DNA from: Gammaproteobacteria bacterium
Lineage (GTDB): Bacteria; Pseudomonadota; Gammaproteobacteria; SG8-11
Reading direction: 5' to 3'
DNA: 10,872 bases
NCBI GenBank assembly: GCA_016200445.1
Contig: JACQEQ010000363.1
Span: 1-10,872, forward strand
The notes below the pieces were generated by a model, which saw nothing but the letters and a program-made list of their open reading frames with translations, ran no database searches and was not told where the DNA came from. Of this stretch, positions 1 through 7,663 are shown in pieces. Position 1 is the first letter of the stretch, and each line of letters opens with the position of its first letter. The position numbers and the translations under genes are program-made.

Positions 1-142
1 CGTAGGCTTTGAACTCGCCACCGTATTTCTCCGCCAGCACTTTGGTCAGCGCCGCCGTCAATGTCGTCTTGCCGTGATCCACGTGACCGATCGTCCCAAC
101 GTTGACGTGTGGCTTCGTACGTTCGAATTTACCCTTGGACAC
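1..142 (-). CDS. tuf: Elongation factor Tu, N-terminal 47 codons (partial, runs off the left edge)
   Basis: EF-Tu is the GTPase that carries aminoacyl-tRNA to the ribosomal A site. The visible residues begin MSKGKFERTKPHVNVGTIGH and include the P-loop GHVDHGKT at residues 19-26, which is diagnostic of EF-Tu among translational GTPases. The start is GTG at 142-140. The in-frame TGA six codons upstream (158-160) rules out a longer form, and a GAGGTG Shine-Dalgarno sits at 150-155, seven bases before the GTG. The gene lies 86 bases after fusA on the same strand, the standard str operon order. The other roughly 350 residues lie outside the window. Many proteobacteria have two near-identical tuf copies, so I cannot say whether this one is tufA-like or tufB-like, or whether it is unique. 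Confidence 0.97.
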   Translation of the reverse strand, partial: MSKGKFERTKPHVNVGTIGHVDHGKTTLTAALTKVLAEKYGGEFKAY

Positions 143-228
143 GGCTAAGCACCTCTCTCAATCTAAACACTGAATTAATGGGTCAAACATCCATGCACGC
201 AGCGTTGCGCGCACTGTTTCATTTTTAC
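143..228 (-). other. fusA-tuf intergenic spacer with the tuf ribosome binding site
   Basis: The 86-base gap holds the tuf Shine-Dalgarno GAGGTG at 150-155. I see no hairpin followed by a T tract and no convincing promoter, so tuf is most simply read as co-transcribed with fusA. A TTGACC box (181-186) followed by TAGATT (160-165) is present, but the 15-base spacing is poor. Confidence 0.6.
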
Positions 229-2331
229 TTATTGCTTCGACTTCTTGATTACTGCCTGTGCAACACTGGCCGGGGCTTCGGTGTAATGGCCGAACTCCAT
301 GGTGTAGGTCGCACGACCCTGGGTCGCGGAACGTAAATCCGTGGAATAACCAAACATTTCTGCAAGCGGAACTTCTGCGCGCACGACTTTACCGGAAACC
401 GAATCTTCCATCGCTTGAATGACGCCACGACGGCGATTCAAGTCGCCAATCACATCGCCCATATTCTGTTCGGGCGTTACGACTTCAACTTTCATGATCG
501 GCTCTAGCAACACTGGGCTGGCTTTCGCACAACCATCTTTAAAGCCCATCGAGCCGGCGATTTTAAACGCCATTTCGTTAGAGTCAACATCGTGATAGGA
601 GCCGTCAAAGATAGCGACCTTCACATCCACGACCGGATAACCTGCAAGCACGCCATTCTGCAACTGCTCTTCGATGCCTTTTTGTACGGCCGGGATGTAT
701 TCGCGCGGCACAGTACCACCGACGATTTCGTTAACGAACTCAAACCCTTTGCCGACTTCTTGCGGTTCAATACGTAACCACACGTGCCCGTATTGACCAC
801 GACCGCCGGACTGGCGCACAAACTTGCCTTCGCTCTCCACCGACTTACGAATGGTTTCGCGGTAGGCGACCTGAGGCGCGCCGACGTTGGCCTCAACCTT
901 GAATTCGCGGCGCATACGCTCAACGAGCACTTCAAGGTGCAATTCACCCATACCAGAAATAATGGTCTGCCCGGTTTCCTCGTCAGAACGCACGCGAAAC
1001 GACGGATCTTCTTGCGCTAATTTACTGAGCGCAATACCCATCTTCTCTTGATCAGGCTTGGTCTTGGGCTCAATCGCAACGGAAATTACCGGCTCGGGGA
1101 ACTCCATGCGCTCCAAGGTAATAATGGCATCCAAGCTACATAACGTATCGCCCGTGGTAACGTCTTTCAAACCCACCGCCGCCGCGATATCACCTGCGCG
1201 CACTTCTTTTAATTCTTCGCGCGTATTCGCATGCATCTGCACCATACGGCCGATGCGCTCTTTGCGATCTTTCACCGGGTTATACAGCGTGTCGCCAGAA
1301 TTCAACACGCCGGAATAAACACGGAAAAATGTCAATGTACCGACGAACGGATCGGTCATGATTTTGAACGCAAGCGCAGAGAACGGCTCTTCGTCAGACG
1401 CATGACGCTCTGCTTCCGTCCCATCCTTATCGTCGAGATGTCCAACAATCGCCGGCACATCAATCGGCGCAGGGAGGAAGTGAATTACCGCATCCAGCGC
1501 TGCTTGCACGCCTTTATTCTTGAACGCCGAGCCACACAATACCGGCACGATTTCCATCTTAATATTGCGTTCACGCAACCCGGCGATAATTTCTTCGGTG
1601 GTTAATGCAATGCCGCCGAGATATTTTTCCGACAACGCTTCATTGGCTTCAGCCGCTGCTTCCACCATTTTTTCGTGCCAGTCGTCGCACGCCGCGACCA
1701 TGTCAGCAGGAATTTCTTTTTCCTCAAACTTCATTCCCTGAGACGCATCATCCCAGTAGATCGCTTTCATTTTGATCAGATCGACCACGCCGACAAACTT
1801 CTCTTCCTGGCCGATCGGCAACTGCAACGGAACCGGCCGGGCGCCGAGACGCTCACGCAGCTGTTTCACCACATTCAGAAAATTTGCACCGGCCCGATCC
1901 ATCTTGTTGACGAACGCAAGGCGCGGGACATGATATTTATTAGCTTGGCGCCACACCGTCTCAGACTGCGGCTGCACGCCACCAACCGCACACAAGACAA
2001 AGATTGCGCCGTCGAGCACGCGTAATGAACGCTCGACTTCAATCGTGAAGTCCACGTGTCCGGGAGTATCGATAATGTTAAAGCGGTGCTCAGGAAACTG
2101 CTTAGCCATACCGCTCCAAAAGCAAGTGGTCGCAGCCGCAGTAATAGTAATACCGCGCTCTTGCTCCTGATCCATCCAGTCCATGGTGGCGGCGCCGTCA
2201 TGCACTTCGCCGATCTTATGCGACACGCCGGTGTAAAACAGAATGCGTTCTGTGGCCGTGGTTTTACCGGCGTCAATGTGCGCCATGATACCGATGTTGC
2301 GGTAACGCTCGATGGGGGTTTTGCGGGCCAC
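229..2331 (-). CDS. fusA: Elongation factor G
   Basis: EF-G is the GTPase that drives mRNA-tRNA translocation after peptide-bond formation and, with ribosome recycling factor, splits post-termination ribosomes. At 700 residues it is close to the 704 of E. coli. G-domain motifs are all present: AHIDAGKT (residues 17-24), RGIT (59-62), DTPGH (88-92), NKMD (142-145) and GSA (267-269). The domain IV segment GSYHDVDS and the domain V segment ending near TYTMEF are intact. Close similarity to E. coli EF-G throughout indicates the housekeeping protein, not a diverged FusA2-type paralogue. The start codon is GTG at 2331-2329, giving MARKTPIERYRNIGIMAHID, with GAGG at 2340-2343 eight bases upstream. 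It follows rpsG by 45 bases with no terminator and is expected to be co-transcribed and translated at high level with rpsL and rpsG. Confidence 0.98.
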   Translation of the reverse strand: MARKTPIERYRNIGIMAHIDAGKTTATERILFYTGVSHKIGEVHDGAATMDWMDQEQERGITITAAATTCFWSGMAKQFPEHRFNIIDTPGHVDFTIEVERSLRVLDGAIFVLCAVGGVQPQSETVWRQANKYHVPRLAFVNKMDRAGANFLNVVKQLRERLGARPVPLQLPIGQEEKFVGVVDLIKMKAIYWDDASQGMKFEEKEIPADMVAACDDWHEKMVEAAAEANEALSEKYLGGIALTTEEIIAGLRERNIKMEIVPVLCGSAFKNKGVQAALDAVIHFLPAPIDVPAIVGHLDDKDGTEAERHASDEEPFSALAFKIMTDPFVGTLTFFRVYSGVLNSGDTLYNPVKDRKERIGRMVQMHANTREELKEVRAGDIAAAVGLKDVTTGDTLCSLDAIITLERMEFPEPVISVAIEPKTKPDQEKMGIALSKLAQEDPSFRVRSDEETGQTIISGMGELHLEVLVERMRREFKVEANVGAPQVAYRETIRKSVESEGKFVRQSGGRGQYGHVWLRIEPQEVGKGFEFVNEIVGGTVPREYIPAVQKGIEEQLQNGVLAGYPVVDVKVAIFDGSYHDVDSNEMAFKIAGSMGFKDGCAKASPVLLEPIMKVEVVTPEQNMGDVIGDLNRRRGVIQAMEDSVSGKVVRAEVPLAEMFGYSTDLRSATQGRATYTMEFGHYTEAPASVAQAVIKKSKQ

Positions 2332-2343
2332 GGAAAAAACCTC
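2332..2343 (-). promoter_or_regulatory. Ribosome binding site deciding the GTG start of fusA
   Basis: GAGG at 2340-2343 is followed by a run of six T and CC, then GTG. The GTG lies exactly where the conserved MARxTPI start of EF-G falls, and no ATG in frame gives a better match, so GTG initiation is well supported. Confidence 0.75.
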
Positions 2344-2376
2344 TACCTAAAATCTGCAATGAACTTTGTGCTGTTA

Positions 2377-2847
2377 CTACCAGCGGTAATGGGCGAAGGC
2401 TTTATTGGCTTCAGCCATACGGTGCACATCTTCACGCTTTCTGACTGCCGTGCCTTTGCTCTCAGCCGCATCCATAATCTCGCCAGCTAAACGCATACCC
2501 ATGGATTTCTCACTACGGGCACGCGCCGCTTCGACCAACCAGCGCATGGCCAACGCATTTCGACGCTCGGAACGCACTTCGACAGGCACTTGATACGTAG
2601 CACCACCAACGCGACGCGACTTCACTTCAACCATCGGACGAACATTATCCAACGCCTTCGTTAGCAATTCGCGCGGATCGGTCTTTTTCTTTTCTTCAAT
2701 GCGTACTAGTGCGCCGTAGATAATTTTTTCAGCAACGGACTTTTTTCCGCTCTTCATCACGGTGTTGATGAACTTTGAAAGCAGTACATCGCCGAACTTA
2801 GGATCGGGGATAACTGCTCGTTTTGCTGCAACTCGTCTACGCGCCAT
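2377..2847 (-). CDS. rpsG: 30S ribosomal protein S7
   Basis: S7 nucleates assembly of the 30S head by binding the 3' major domain of 16S rRNA, and lines the exit-site side of the mRNA channel. The protein is 156 residues, the common bacterial length (the E. coli K-12 form carries a C-terminal extension and is longer). It begins MARRRVAAKRAVIPDPKFGD, with the basic N-terminal arm, and contains the conserved helical core around LLSKFINTVMKSGKKS and the beta-hairpin segment SRRVGGATYQVPVEV. The ATG start at 2847-2845 has an AGGA box at 2859-2862, with a rather long spacing of 11 bases. It lies 36 bases after rpsL and 45 before fusA. In E. coli, S7 represses its own operon by binding the rpsL-rpsG spacer; here that spacer is much shorter. 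Confidence 0.99.
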   Translation of the reverse strand: MARRRVAAKRAVIPDPKFGDVLLSKFINTVMKSGKKSVAEKIIYGALVRIEEKKKTDPRELLTKALDNVRPMVEVKSRRVGGATYQVPVEVRSERRNALAMRWLVEAARARSEKSMGMRLAGEIMDAAESKGTAVRKREDVHRMAEANKAFAHYRW

Positions 2848-2883
2848 ACGCTGAATCTTCCTATTTAAAACTTGCCGAGCAGA
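2848..2883 (-). other. Short rpsL-rpsG intercistronic spacer
   Basis: The spacer is only 36 bases and contains the AGGA box of rpsG. I see no stable hairpin in it. E. coli has roughly 100 bases here, which fold into the S7 binding site used for translational repression and coupling, so that site cannot exist in the same form in this organism. Confidence 0.7.
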
Positions 2884-3258
2884 TTAAGACTTGGGACGCT
2901 TTGCGCCGTATTTCGAACGACTCTGCTTACGATTTTGCACACCCGAAGTATCTAAACTGCCGCGTACCACGTGGTAGCGCACTCCGGGCAGATCTTTTAC
3001 ACGACCGCCGCGAATCAGTACTACGGAGTGTTCTTGTAAATTATGGCCTTCGCCACCGATATAGGTAATAACTTCAAAGCCGTTAGTCAGGCGCACCTTA
3101 GCAACCTTACGCAACGCAGAGTTAGGCTTTTTAGGGGTCGTGGTATAGACGCGCGTGCACACGCCACGCTTCTGCGGGCAGGACTCCAGCGCCGGCATTT
3201 TGCTTTTTTTGACGACGCGTACGCGTGGTTTGCGCACTAACTGGTTGACTGTGGCCAT
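2884..3258 (-). CDS. rpsL: 30S ribosomal protein S12
   Basis: S12 sits at the 30S decoding centre, where it monitors codon-anticodon pairing and affects accuracy. It is 124 residues, identical in length to E. coli S12, and begins MATVNQLVRKPR. The conserved loop TTPKKPNSALRK covers residues 40-51, and RGGRVKDLPGVRY covers 83-95. Lysines 43 and 88 (42 and 87 in numbering without Met) are the unaltered residues at the classical streptomycin-resistance positions. Asp89 is the residue methylthiolated by RimO in E. coli. The ATG start at 3258-3256 is preceded by GGAG at 3265-3268 with six-base spacing. It is the first gene after the promoter at 3325-3353, so it is the likely first cistron of the str transcript, although readthrough from rpoC is also possible. 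Confidence 0.99.
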   Translation of the reverse strand: MATVNQLVRKPRVRVVKKSKMPALESCPQKRGVCTRVYTTTPKKPNSALRKVAKVRLTNGFEVITYIGGEGHNLQEHSVVLIRGGRVKDLPGVRYHVVRGSLDTSGVQNRKQSRSKYGAKRPKS

Positions 3259-3276
3259 TATTTACTCCAACCCTCT

Positions 3277-3310
3277 AAATAAAACGACAGGCAGGGAAAC
3301 CCGGCCTGTC
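3277..3310 (-). terminator. Terminator-like hairpin with T tract in the rpsL leader (candidate attenuator)
   Basis: A perfect 7-base inverted repeat, GACAGGC (3286-3292) and GCCTGTC (3304-3310), encloses an inner GGG/CCC pairing (3294-3296 with 3300-3302), one mismatch and a three-base loop. Read on the minus strand, the stem is followed by GTTTTATTTA (3285 down to 3276). The plus-strand flank is not T-rich, so the element is oriented with the genes. It lies downstream of the predicted str promoter and only about 18 bases before the rpsL ribosome binding site. It could end rpoBC transcription, attenuate the str operon, or protect the mRNA 5' end. The hairpin is plainly visible; its function is inferred. 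Confidence 0.7.
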
Positions 3311-3324
3311 TGTAAGGAGCGGGG

Positions 3325-3353
3325 ATTTTAGGCAGACACTTAAGGACTGTCAA
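3325..3353 (-). promoter_or_regulatory. Sigma-70 promoter of the str operon (rpsL-rpsG-fusA-tuf)
   Basis: On the minus strand, a perfect -35 box TTGACA (3353-3348) is separated by exactly 17 bases from the -10 box TAAAAT (3330-3325), which matches TATAAT at five of six positions. The start point should fall near 3318, giving a leader of about 60 bases to the rpsL ATG. The bases just after the -10 box, CCCCGC, form a GC-rich discriminator of the kind found at ribosomal promoters inhibited by ppGpp and DksA. The AT-rich stretch upstream of -35 could act as an UP element. It lies 110 bases past the rpoC stop codon. Confidence 0.82.
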
Positions 3354-3354
3354 G

Positions 3355-3387
3355 CGCGAACGAAAACTTATATTAGTTGCGTTCGTG
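3355..3387. repeat. Imperfect inverted repeat overlapping the upstream promoter region
   Basis: CGAACG (3357-3362) and CGTTCG (3380-3385) pair perfectly. Inside them AACT (3365-3368) pairs with AGTT (3375-3378) around a six-base loop, with a small asymmetric internal bulge. On the minus strand no T tract follows, so it is a poor terminator for rpoC. On the plus strand it is followed by TGTTTTCC, but no plus-strand gene ends here. Its AT-rich centre lies where an UP element of the rpsL promoter would be. It may be a weak rpoC 3'-end structure, a protein-binding palindrome, or chance. Confidence 0.4.
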
Positions 3388-3463
3388 TTTTCCGCCGTCC
3401 AACACCCGCTCGTATTTATTCTGTTCAATTTTATCTACAGAAATAACAGCGCATAGAGCACTG
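3388..3463. other. rpoC downstream region with no clear signal
   Basis: This 76-base AT-rich stretch directly follows the rpoC stop codon. I find only short five-base inverted matches with long loops and no hairpin plus T tract, so no proper terminator for rpoBC is visible before the str promoter. Confidence 0.5.
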
Positions 3464-6400
3464 CTATTCCATGATCTCTTCAACTTCGCTGCCCGCCGCT
3501 TCTCCCAGTCCACGTGCCGATTGTTCAGCCATTCCACCGGCTTCTGCACGCCGACGACGACGCTCCATGTGGTAAGCCATCCCGGTACCGGCCGGAATGA
3601 GGCGCCCGACGATGACGTTTTCTTTCAAGCCGCGTAACAAGTCAACGCGCCCCGTCACCGAAGCCTCAGTCAACACACGCGTGGTTTCTTGGAAGGAAGC
3701 CGCCGAGATAAACGAATCAGTACCGAGCGATGCCTTAGTAATACCGTGCAGCAGCGGCTCTACAATCGCCGCCTGTTTGCCGGCAGCGATAACACGATCA
3801 TTTTCCTCGCCCACCCGATGGCGATCCAATTGTTCGCCTTTCAGGTAACGCGTATCGCCGGAATATTTAATCTCCACTTTACGCAACATTTGCCGCACGA
3901 TAACTTCAATGTGCTTATCGTTGATCTTTACGCCTTGCAGACGATAGACATCTTGCACTTCGTTGACGATGTAGTTCGCCAGCGCTTCGACACCGAGCAA
4001 GCGCAAAATATCGTGTGGATTGGGCGCACCTTCGACAATGACTTCGCCGCGTTCTACATGCTCACCTTCGAACACGGTGATGTGGCGCCACTTCGGAATC
4101 ATCTCTTCATGCGGCTCGCCGCCATCCGCCGGCGTGATCAACAAACGCTGTTTACCCTTAGTCTCTTTACCGAAACTGACCGTACCGGTGATTTCCGCTA
4201 GGATCGATGGCTCTTTAGGTTTGCGCGCCTCGAACAACTCGGCCACGCGCGGTAGACCGCCGGTGATGTCGCGGGTCTTTGACGATTCTTGCGGCAAGCG
4301 CGCAACCACGTCGCCCACGGCCACTTCGGTGCCGTCCTCGAGACTGACAATCGCACCGCCCGGCAAGAAGTAACTCGCCGGTATCTCGGTACCCACTAGA
4401 AGCAAGTCTTTACCTTTTGCGTCGACCAGCTTGACAATGGGGCGTAAATCTTTCGCCGCGCCGCCACGCTGCTTCGGATCGGTCACCACCAAACTGCTCA
4501 GACCGGTGACTTCGTCCACTTGACGCTGTACGGTGACGCCTTCGATGAAGTCGAAGAACTTCACCCGGCCGGCCACCTCGGTGATAATCGGGTGGGTATG
4601 CGGATCCCAGGTCGCAACGATGCGTCCGGGATTAACCTCGGCACCGTCTTGTACGGAAATCACGGCACCGTACGGTAACTTGTAGCGTTCACGATCACGG
4701 CCGTGAGCATCGACCACGGTAATTTCACCAGAACGAGACACCGCCACCGCATTACCACTCTTATGCGAAACAATTTTGATGTTGTGCAGCTTGATCGTGC
4801 CCTTCGACTTTACTTCGATGTTGTTGGCCGACGCAGAGCGCGACGCGGCACCACCGATATGGAAGGTACGCATGGTTAACTGGGTGCCTGGCTCGCCAAT
4901 CGATTGCGCGGCGATGACGCCGACCGATTCGCCCATATTGACCAAATGCCCACGCGCCAGGTCGCGACCATAACAGGAGGCACATACGCCATAACGCGAA
5001 CGGCAAGTAATCGTCGAACGTACCAGCAATTGATCGACGCTTAGCTCTTCGAGCAAATCGACCATCTTTTCATCGAGCAGCGTGCCAGCGCTCACCACGA
5101 CTTTACCGGTGGCACTCAATACATCTTGAGCAACGACACGCCCCAACACACGCTCACGCAAAGCTTCAACAACATCGCCGCCTTCGATCAACGGGGTCAT
5201 CATCAAACCATCGGTAGCGCCGCAGTCGACTTCAGTGACCACCAAGTCCTGCGCGACATCGACCAGACGACGCGTCAGATAACCTGAGTTTGCGGTTTTG
5301 AGCGCAGTATCGGCCAACCCTTTACGTGCACCATGCGTCGAAATAAAGTACTGCAATACATCCAAGCCTTCGCGGAAGTTCGCGGTAATCGGTGTTTCGA
5401 TAATCGAGCCATCCGGCTTGGCCATCAATCCACGCATACCGGCCAACTGACGAATCTGCGCCGCACTACCACGCGCACCGGAATCGGCCATCATATAAAT
5501 CGGATTGAACGACGCCTGACGTACCTTGCTGCCTTTGGCATCAATGACTTCTTCCGAACCGAGCTTTTCCATCATCGCTTTGGCGACTTGATCATTGGCG
5601 CGCGACCAGATATCGACCACCTTGTTATAGCGTTCGCCGTTAGTCACCAAACCCGAGGTGTACTGATCTTCGATTTCTTTGACCTGCGTTTCTGCGGCAC
5701 CGATGATTTTTTGTTTCTCTTCCGGCACCACCATATCGTTCACGCCGATCGACACACCTGAACGCGTCGCGTAATGGAAGCCCATGTACATCAGGCGATC
5801 GGCGAAAATGACCGCTTCTTTCAAGCCCAGGTCGCGGTAGCAAACATTGATGATCGACGACGAAGCTTTCTTCGTCATCGGGCGATTAATCAACTCAAAC
5901 GGAAACCCGTCCGGCAAAATTTCGGACAACAGCGCGCGACCAACGGTAGTGCTGACCAACGCCGTAATTTTCTGACGCTCGCCTTTATTGCCGACGACGG
6001 TATTGGTCATGCGCACTTTGACTTTGGCATGCAAATCCACCGCACGGCTTTCGTAGGCGCGGTGCACTTCAGCGGTGTCGACAAATACGCTGCCTTCGCC
6101 CTTGGCATTCACGCGATCACGGGTCATATAGTAAAGACCCAGCACCACGTCTTGCGTCGGCACGATCACCGGCTCGCCGTTCGCAGGCGACAACACGTTG
6201 TTGGTCGACATCATCAGTGCGCGCGCTTCGATCTGCGCTTCAATCGACAACGGCACATGTACGGCCATTTGGTCGCCGTCGAAGTCGGCATTGAACGCGG
6301 TACACACCAACGGATGCAACTGAATCGCCTTGCCTTCGATCAGTACCGGTTCGAACGCCTGGATACCCAAACGATGCAGGGTCGGCGCACGGTTCAACAA

Positions 6401-7663
6401 CACCGGATGTTCGCGAATCACTTCTTCGAGGATGTCCCACACTTCGGGACCTTCGCGTTCGACCATCTTTTTCGCGGCTTTGATAGTGGTCGCCAAACCA
6501 CGCAATTCGAGCTTACTGAAGATGAACGGCTTGAATAATTCCAGCGCCATTTTCTTCGGCAATCCGCATTGATGCAGACGCAAGGTCGGACCGACCACGA
6601 TCACGGAACGGCCGGAGTAGTCAACGCGCTTGCCCAACAGATTTTGGCGGAAACGGCCTTGCTTGCCCTTGATCATGTCGGCCAGCGATTTGAGCGGACG
6701 TTTATTAGAACCAGTAATGGCACGACCGCGACGACCGTTGTCGAGCAGAGCATCGACCGCTTCTTGCAGCATGCGTTTTTCATTGCGCACAATGATGTCG
6801 GGCGCGTTCAGAGCCAACAACCGCTTCAGGCGATTGTTGCGATTGATCACGCGACGGTACAAATCATTCAAATCCGAGGTCGCAAAGCGGCCGCCATCGA
6901 GCGGCACCAACGGACGCAGATCGGGCGGCAACACCGGCAACACCGTCATGATCATCCATTGCGGTTTGTTGCCCGAGGCCAGGAACGACTCGATCAACTT
7001 CAGACGCTTGGCAATTTTCTTCGATTTGGTTTCGGCCGTGGTGTTGGGTAATTCCTCACGCAGGCGCTCCATTTCTTTTTGCATGTCGAGTGACTTGAGC
7101 AATTCAAGAATTGCTTCGGCACCCATGCGCGCATCGAACTCGTCGCCGTACTCTTCGATGGCTTCAAGATACGCTTCGTCAGAGAGCAGTTGTCCGCGCT
7201 CCAACTGCGTCATGCCCGGCTCGATTACCACGAAAGCCTCGAAGTACAACACACGTTCGATATCACGCAGCGTCATATCGAGTAACAAACCGATACGCGA
7301 CGGCAGTGAACGCAAATACCAGATATGCGCAACCGGGGACGCCAACTCAATGTGGCCCATACGTTCACGACGCACTTTAGCCAGAGTGACTTCAACGCCG
7401 CACTTTTCACAGATCACGCCACGATGTTTGAGGCGCTTATATTTGCCGCACAAACATTCGTAATCTTTAACTGGCCCGAAAATCTTCGCGCAGAACAAGC
7501 CGTCACGTTCCGGCTTGAAGGTACGGTAATTGATGGTTTCAGGTTTCTTCACCTCACCATACGACCAGGAATGAATCTTGTCGGGCGAGGCCAGCCCAAT
7601 GCGAATGGCATCGAAGTCTTCGGTCTGACTCTGTTGCTTCAAAAGATTGAGAAGATCTTTCAT
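3464..7663 (-). CDS. rpoC: DNA-directed RNA polymerase subunit beta'
   Basis: Beta' is the largest core subunit of RNA polymerase; it forms one wall of the active-site cleft and carries the catalytic magnesium. At 1399 residues it is close to the 1407 of E. coli. The first zinc-binding site has Cys70, 72, 85 and 88. The catalytic motif NADFDGDQM covers residues 458-466, with Asp460, 462 and 464. The second zinc site has Cys814, 887, 894 and 897. The bridge helix lies around 769-804, and the first half of the trigger loop (SIGEPGTQLTMRTFHIGG) around 921-938. The large proteobacterial insertion SI3 follows at about 943-1130, and the second trigger-loop half is near DITGGLPRVAELFEAR. The C-terminus is a short, charged tail. 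I chose ATG at 7663 (MKDLLNLLK) because AGGAG lies five bases upstream; the GTG two codons earlier overlaps that AGGAG. It follows rpoB by 77 bases. Confidence 0.99.
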   Translation of the reverse strand: MKDLLNLLKQQSQTEDFDAIRIGLASPDKIHSWSYGEVKKPETINYRTFKPERDGLFCAKIFGPVKDYECLCGKYKRLKHRGVICEKCGVEVTLAKVRRERMGHIELASPVAHIWYLRSLPSRIGLLLDMTLRDIERVLYFEAFVVIEPGMTQLERGQLLSDEAYLEAIEEYGDEFDARMGAEAILELLKSLDMQKEMERLREELPNTTAETKSKKIAKRLKLIESFLASGNKPQWMIMTVLPVLPPDLRPLVPLDGGRFATSDLNDLYRRVINRNNRLKRLLALNAPDIIVRNEKRMLQEAVDALLDNGRRGRAITGSNKRPLKSLADMIKGKQGRFRQNLLGKRVDYSGRSVIVVGPTLRLHQCGLPKKMALELFKPFIFSKLELRGLATTIKAAKKMVEREGPEVWDILEEVIREHPVLLNRAPTLHRLGIQAFEPVLIEGKAIQLHPLVCTAFNADFDGDQMAVHVPLSIEAQIEARALMMSTNNVLSPANGEPVIVPTQDVVLGLYYMTRDRVNAKGEGSVFVDTAEVHRAYESRAVDLHAKVKVRMTNTVVGNKGERQKITALVSTTVGRALLSEILPDGFPFELINRPMTKKASSSIINVCYRDLGLKEAVIFADRLMYMGFHYATRSGVSIGVNDMVVPEEKQKIIGAAETQVKEIEDQYTSGLVTNGERYNKVVDIWSRANDQVAKAMMEKLGSEEVIDAKGSKVRQASFNPIYMMADSGARGSAAQIRQLAGMRGLMAKPDGSIIETPITANFREGLDVLQYFISTHGARKGLADTALKTANSGYLTRRLVDVAQDLVVTEVDCGATDGLMMTPLIEGGDVVEALRERVLGRVVAQDVLSATGKVVVSAGTLLDEKMVDLLEELSVDQLLVRSTITCRSRYGVCASCYGRDLARGHLVNMGESVGVIAAQSIGEPGTQLTMRTFHIGGAASRSASANNIEVKSKGTIKLHNIKIVSHKSGNAVAVSRSGEITVVDAHGRDRERYKLPYGAVISVQDGAEVNPGRIVATWDPHTHPIITEVAGRVKFFDFIEGVTVQRQVDEVTGLSSLVVTDPKQRGGAAKDLRPIVKLVDAKGKDLLLVGTEIPASYFLPGGAIVSLEDGTEVAVGDVVARLPQESSKTRDITGGLPRVAELFEARKPKEPSILAEITGTVSFGKETKGKQRLLITPADGGEPHEEMIPKWRHITVFEGEHVERGEVIVEGAPNPHDILRLLGVEALANYIVNEVQDVYRLQGVKINDKHIEVIVRQMLRKVEIKYSGDTRYLKGEQLDRHRVGEENDRVIAAGKQAAIVEPLLHGITKASLGTDSFISAASFQETTRVLTEASVTGRVDLLRGLKENVIVGRLIPAGTGMAYHMERRRRRAEAGGMAEQSARGLGEAAGSEVEEIME

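Noticed and set aside
160..186. A possible tuf promoter, TTGACC and TAGATT, in the fusA-tuf gap
   Set aside because: The spacing is 15 bases and the -10 box matches at only four of six positions. It could be a weak internal promoter but is not convincing.
3265..3320. Pairing of CTCC near the leader 5' end (3316-3319) with the rpsL GGAG (3265-3268), which could hide the ribosome binding site
   Set aside because: Only four or five base pairs are possible, and the predicted start point near 3318 may not include all of CTCC in the RNA.
5774..6538. A 254-codon open frame on the plus strand inside rpoC
   Set aside because: It lies wholly antisense to the conserved core of rpoC, has a histidine-, arginine- and glutamine-rich low-complexity composition typical of reverse-complement frames, and resembles no protein I recognise.
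6630..7463. A 277-codon open frame on the plus strand inside rpoC
   Set aside because: It is antisense to the conserved N-terminal part of rpoC, is rich in Arg and Ser, and overlaps other antisense frames; it is best read as a shadow of rpoC codon bias.
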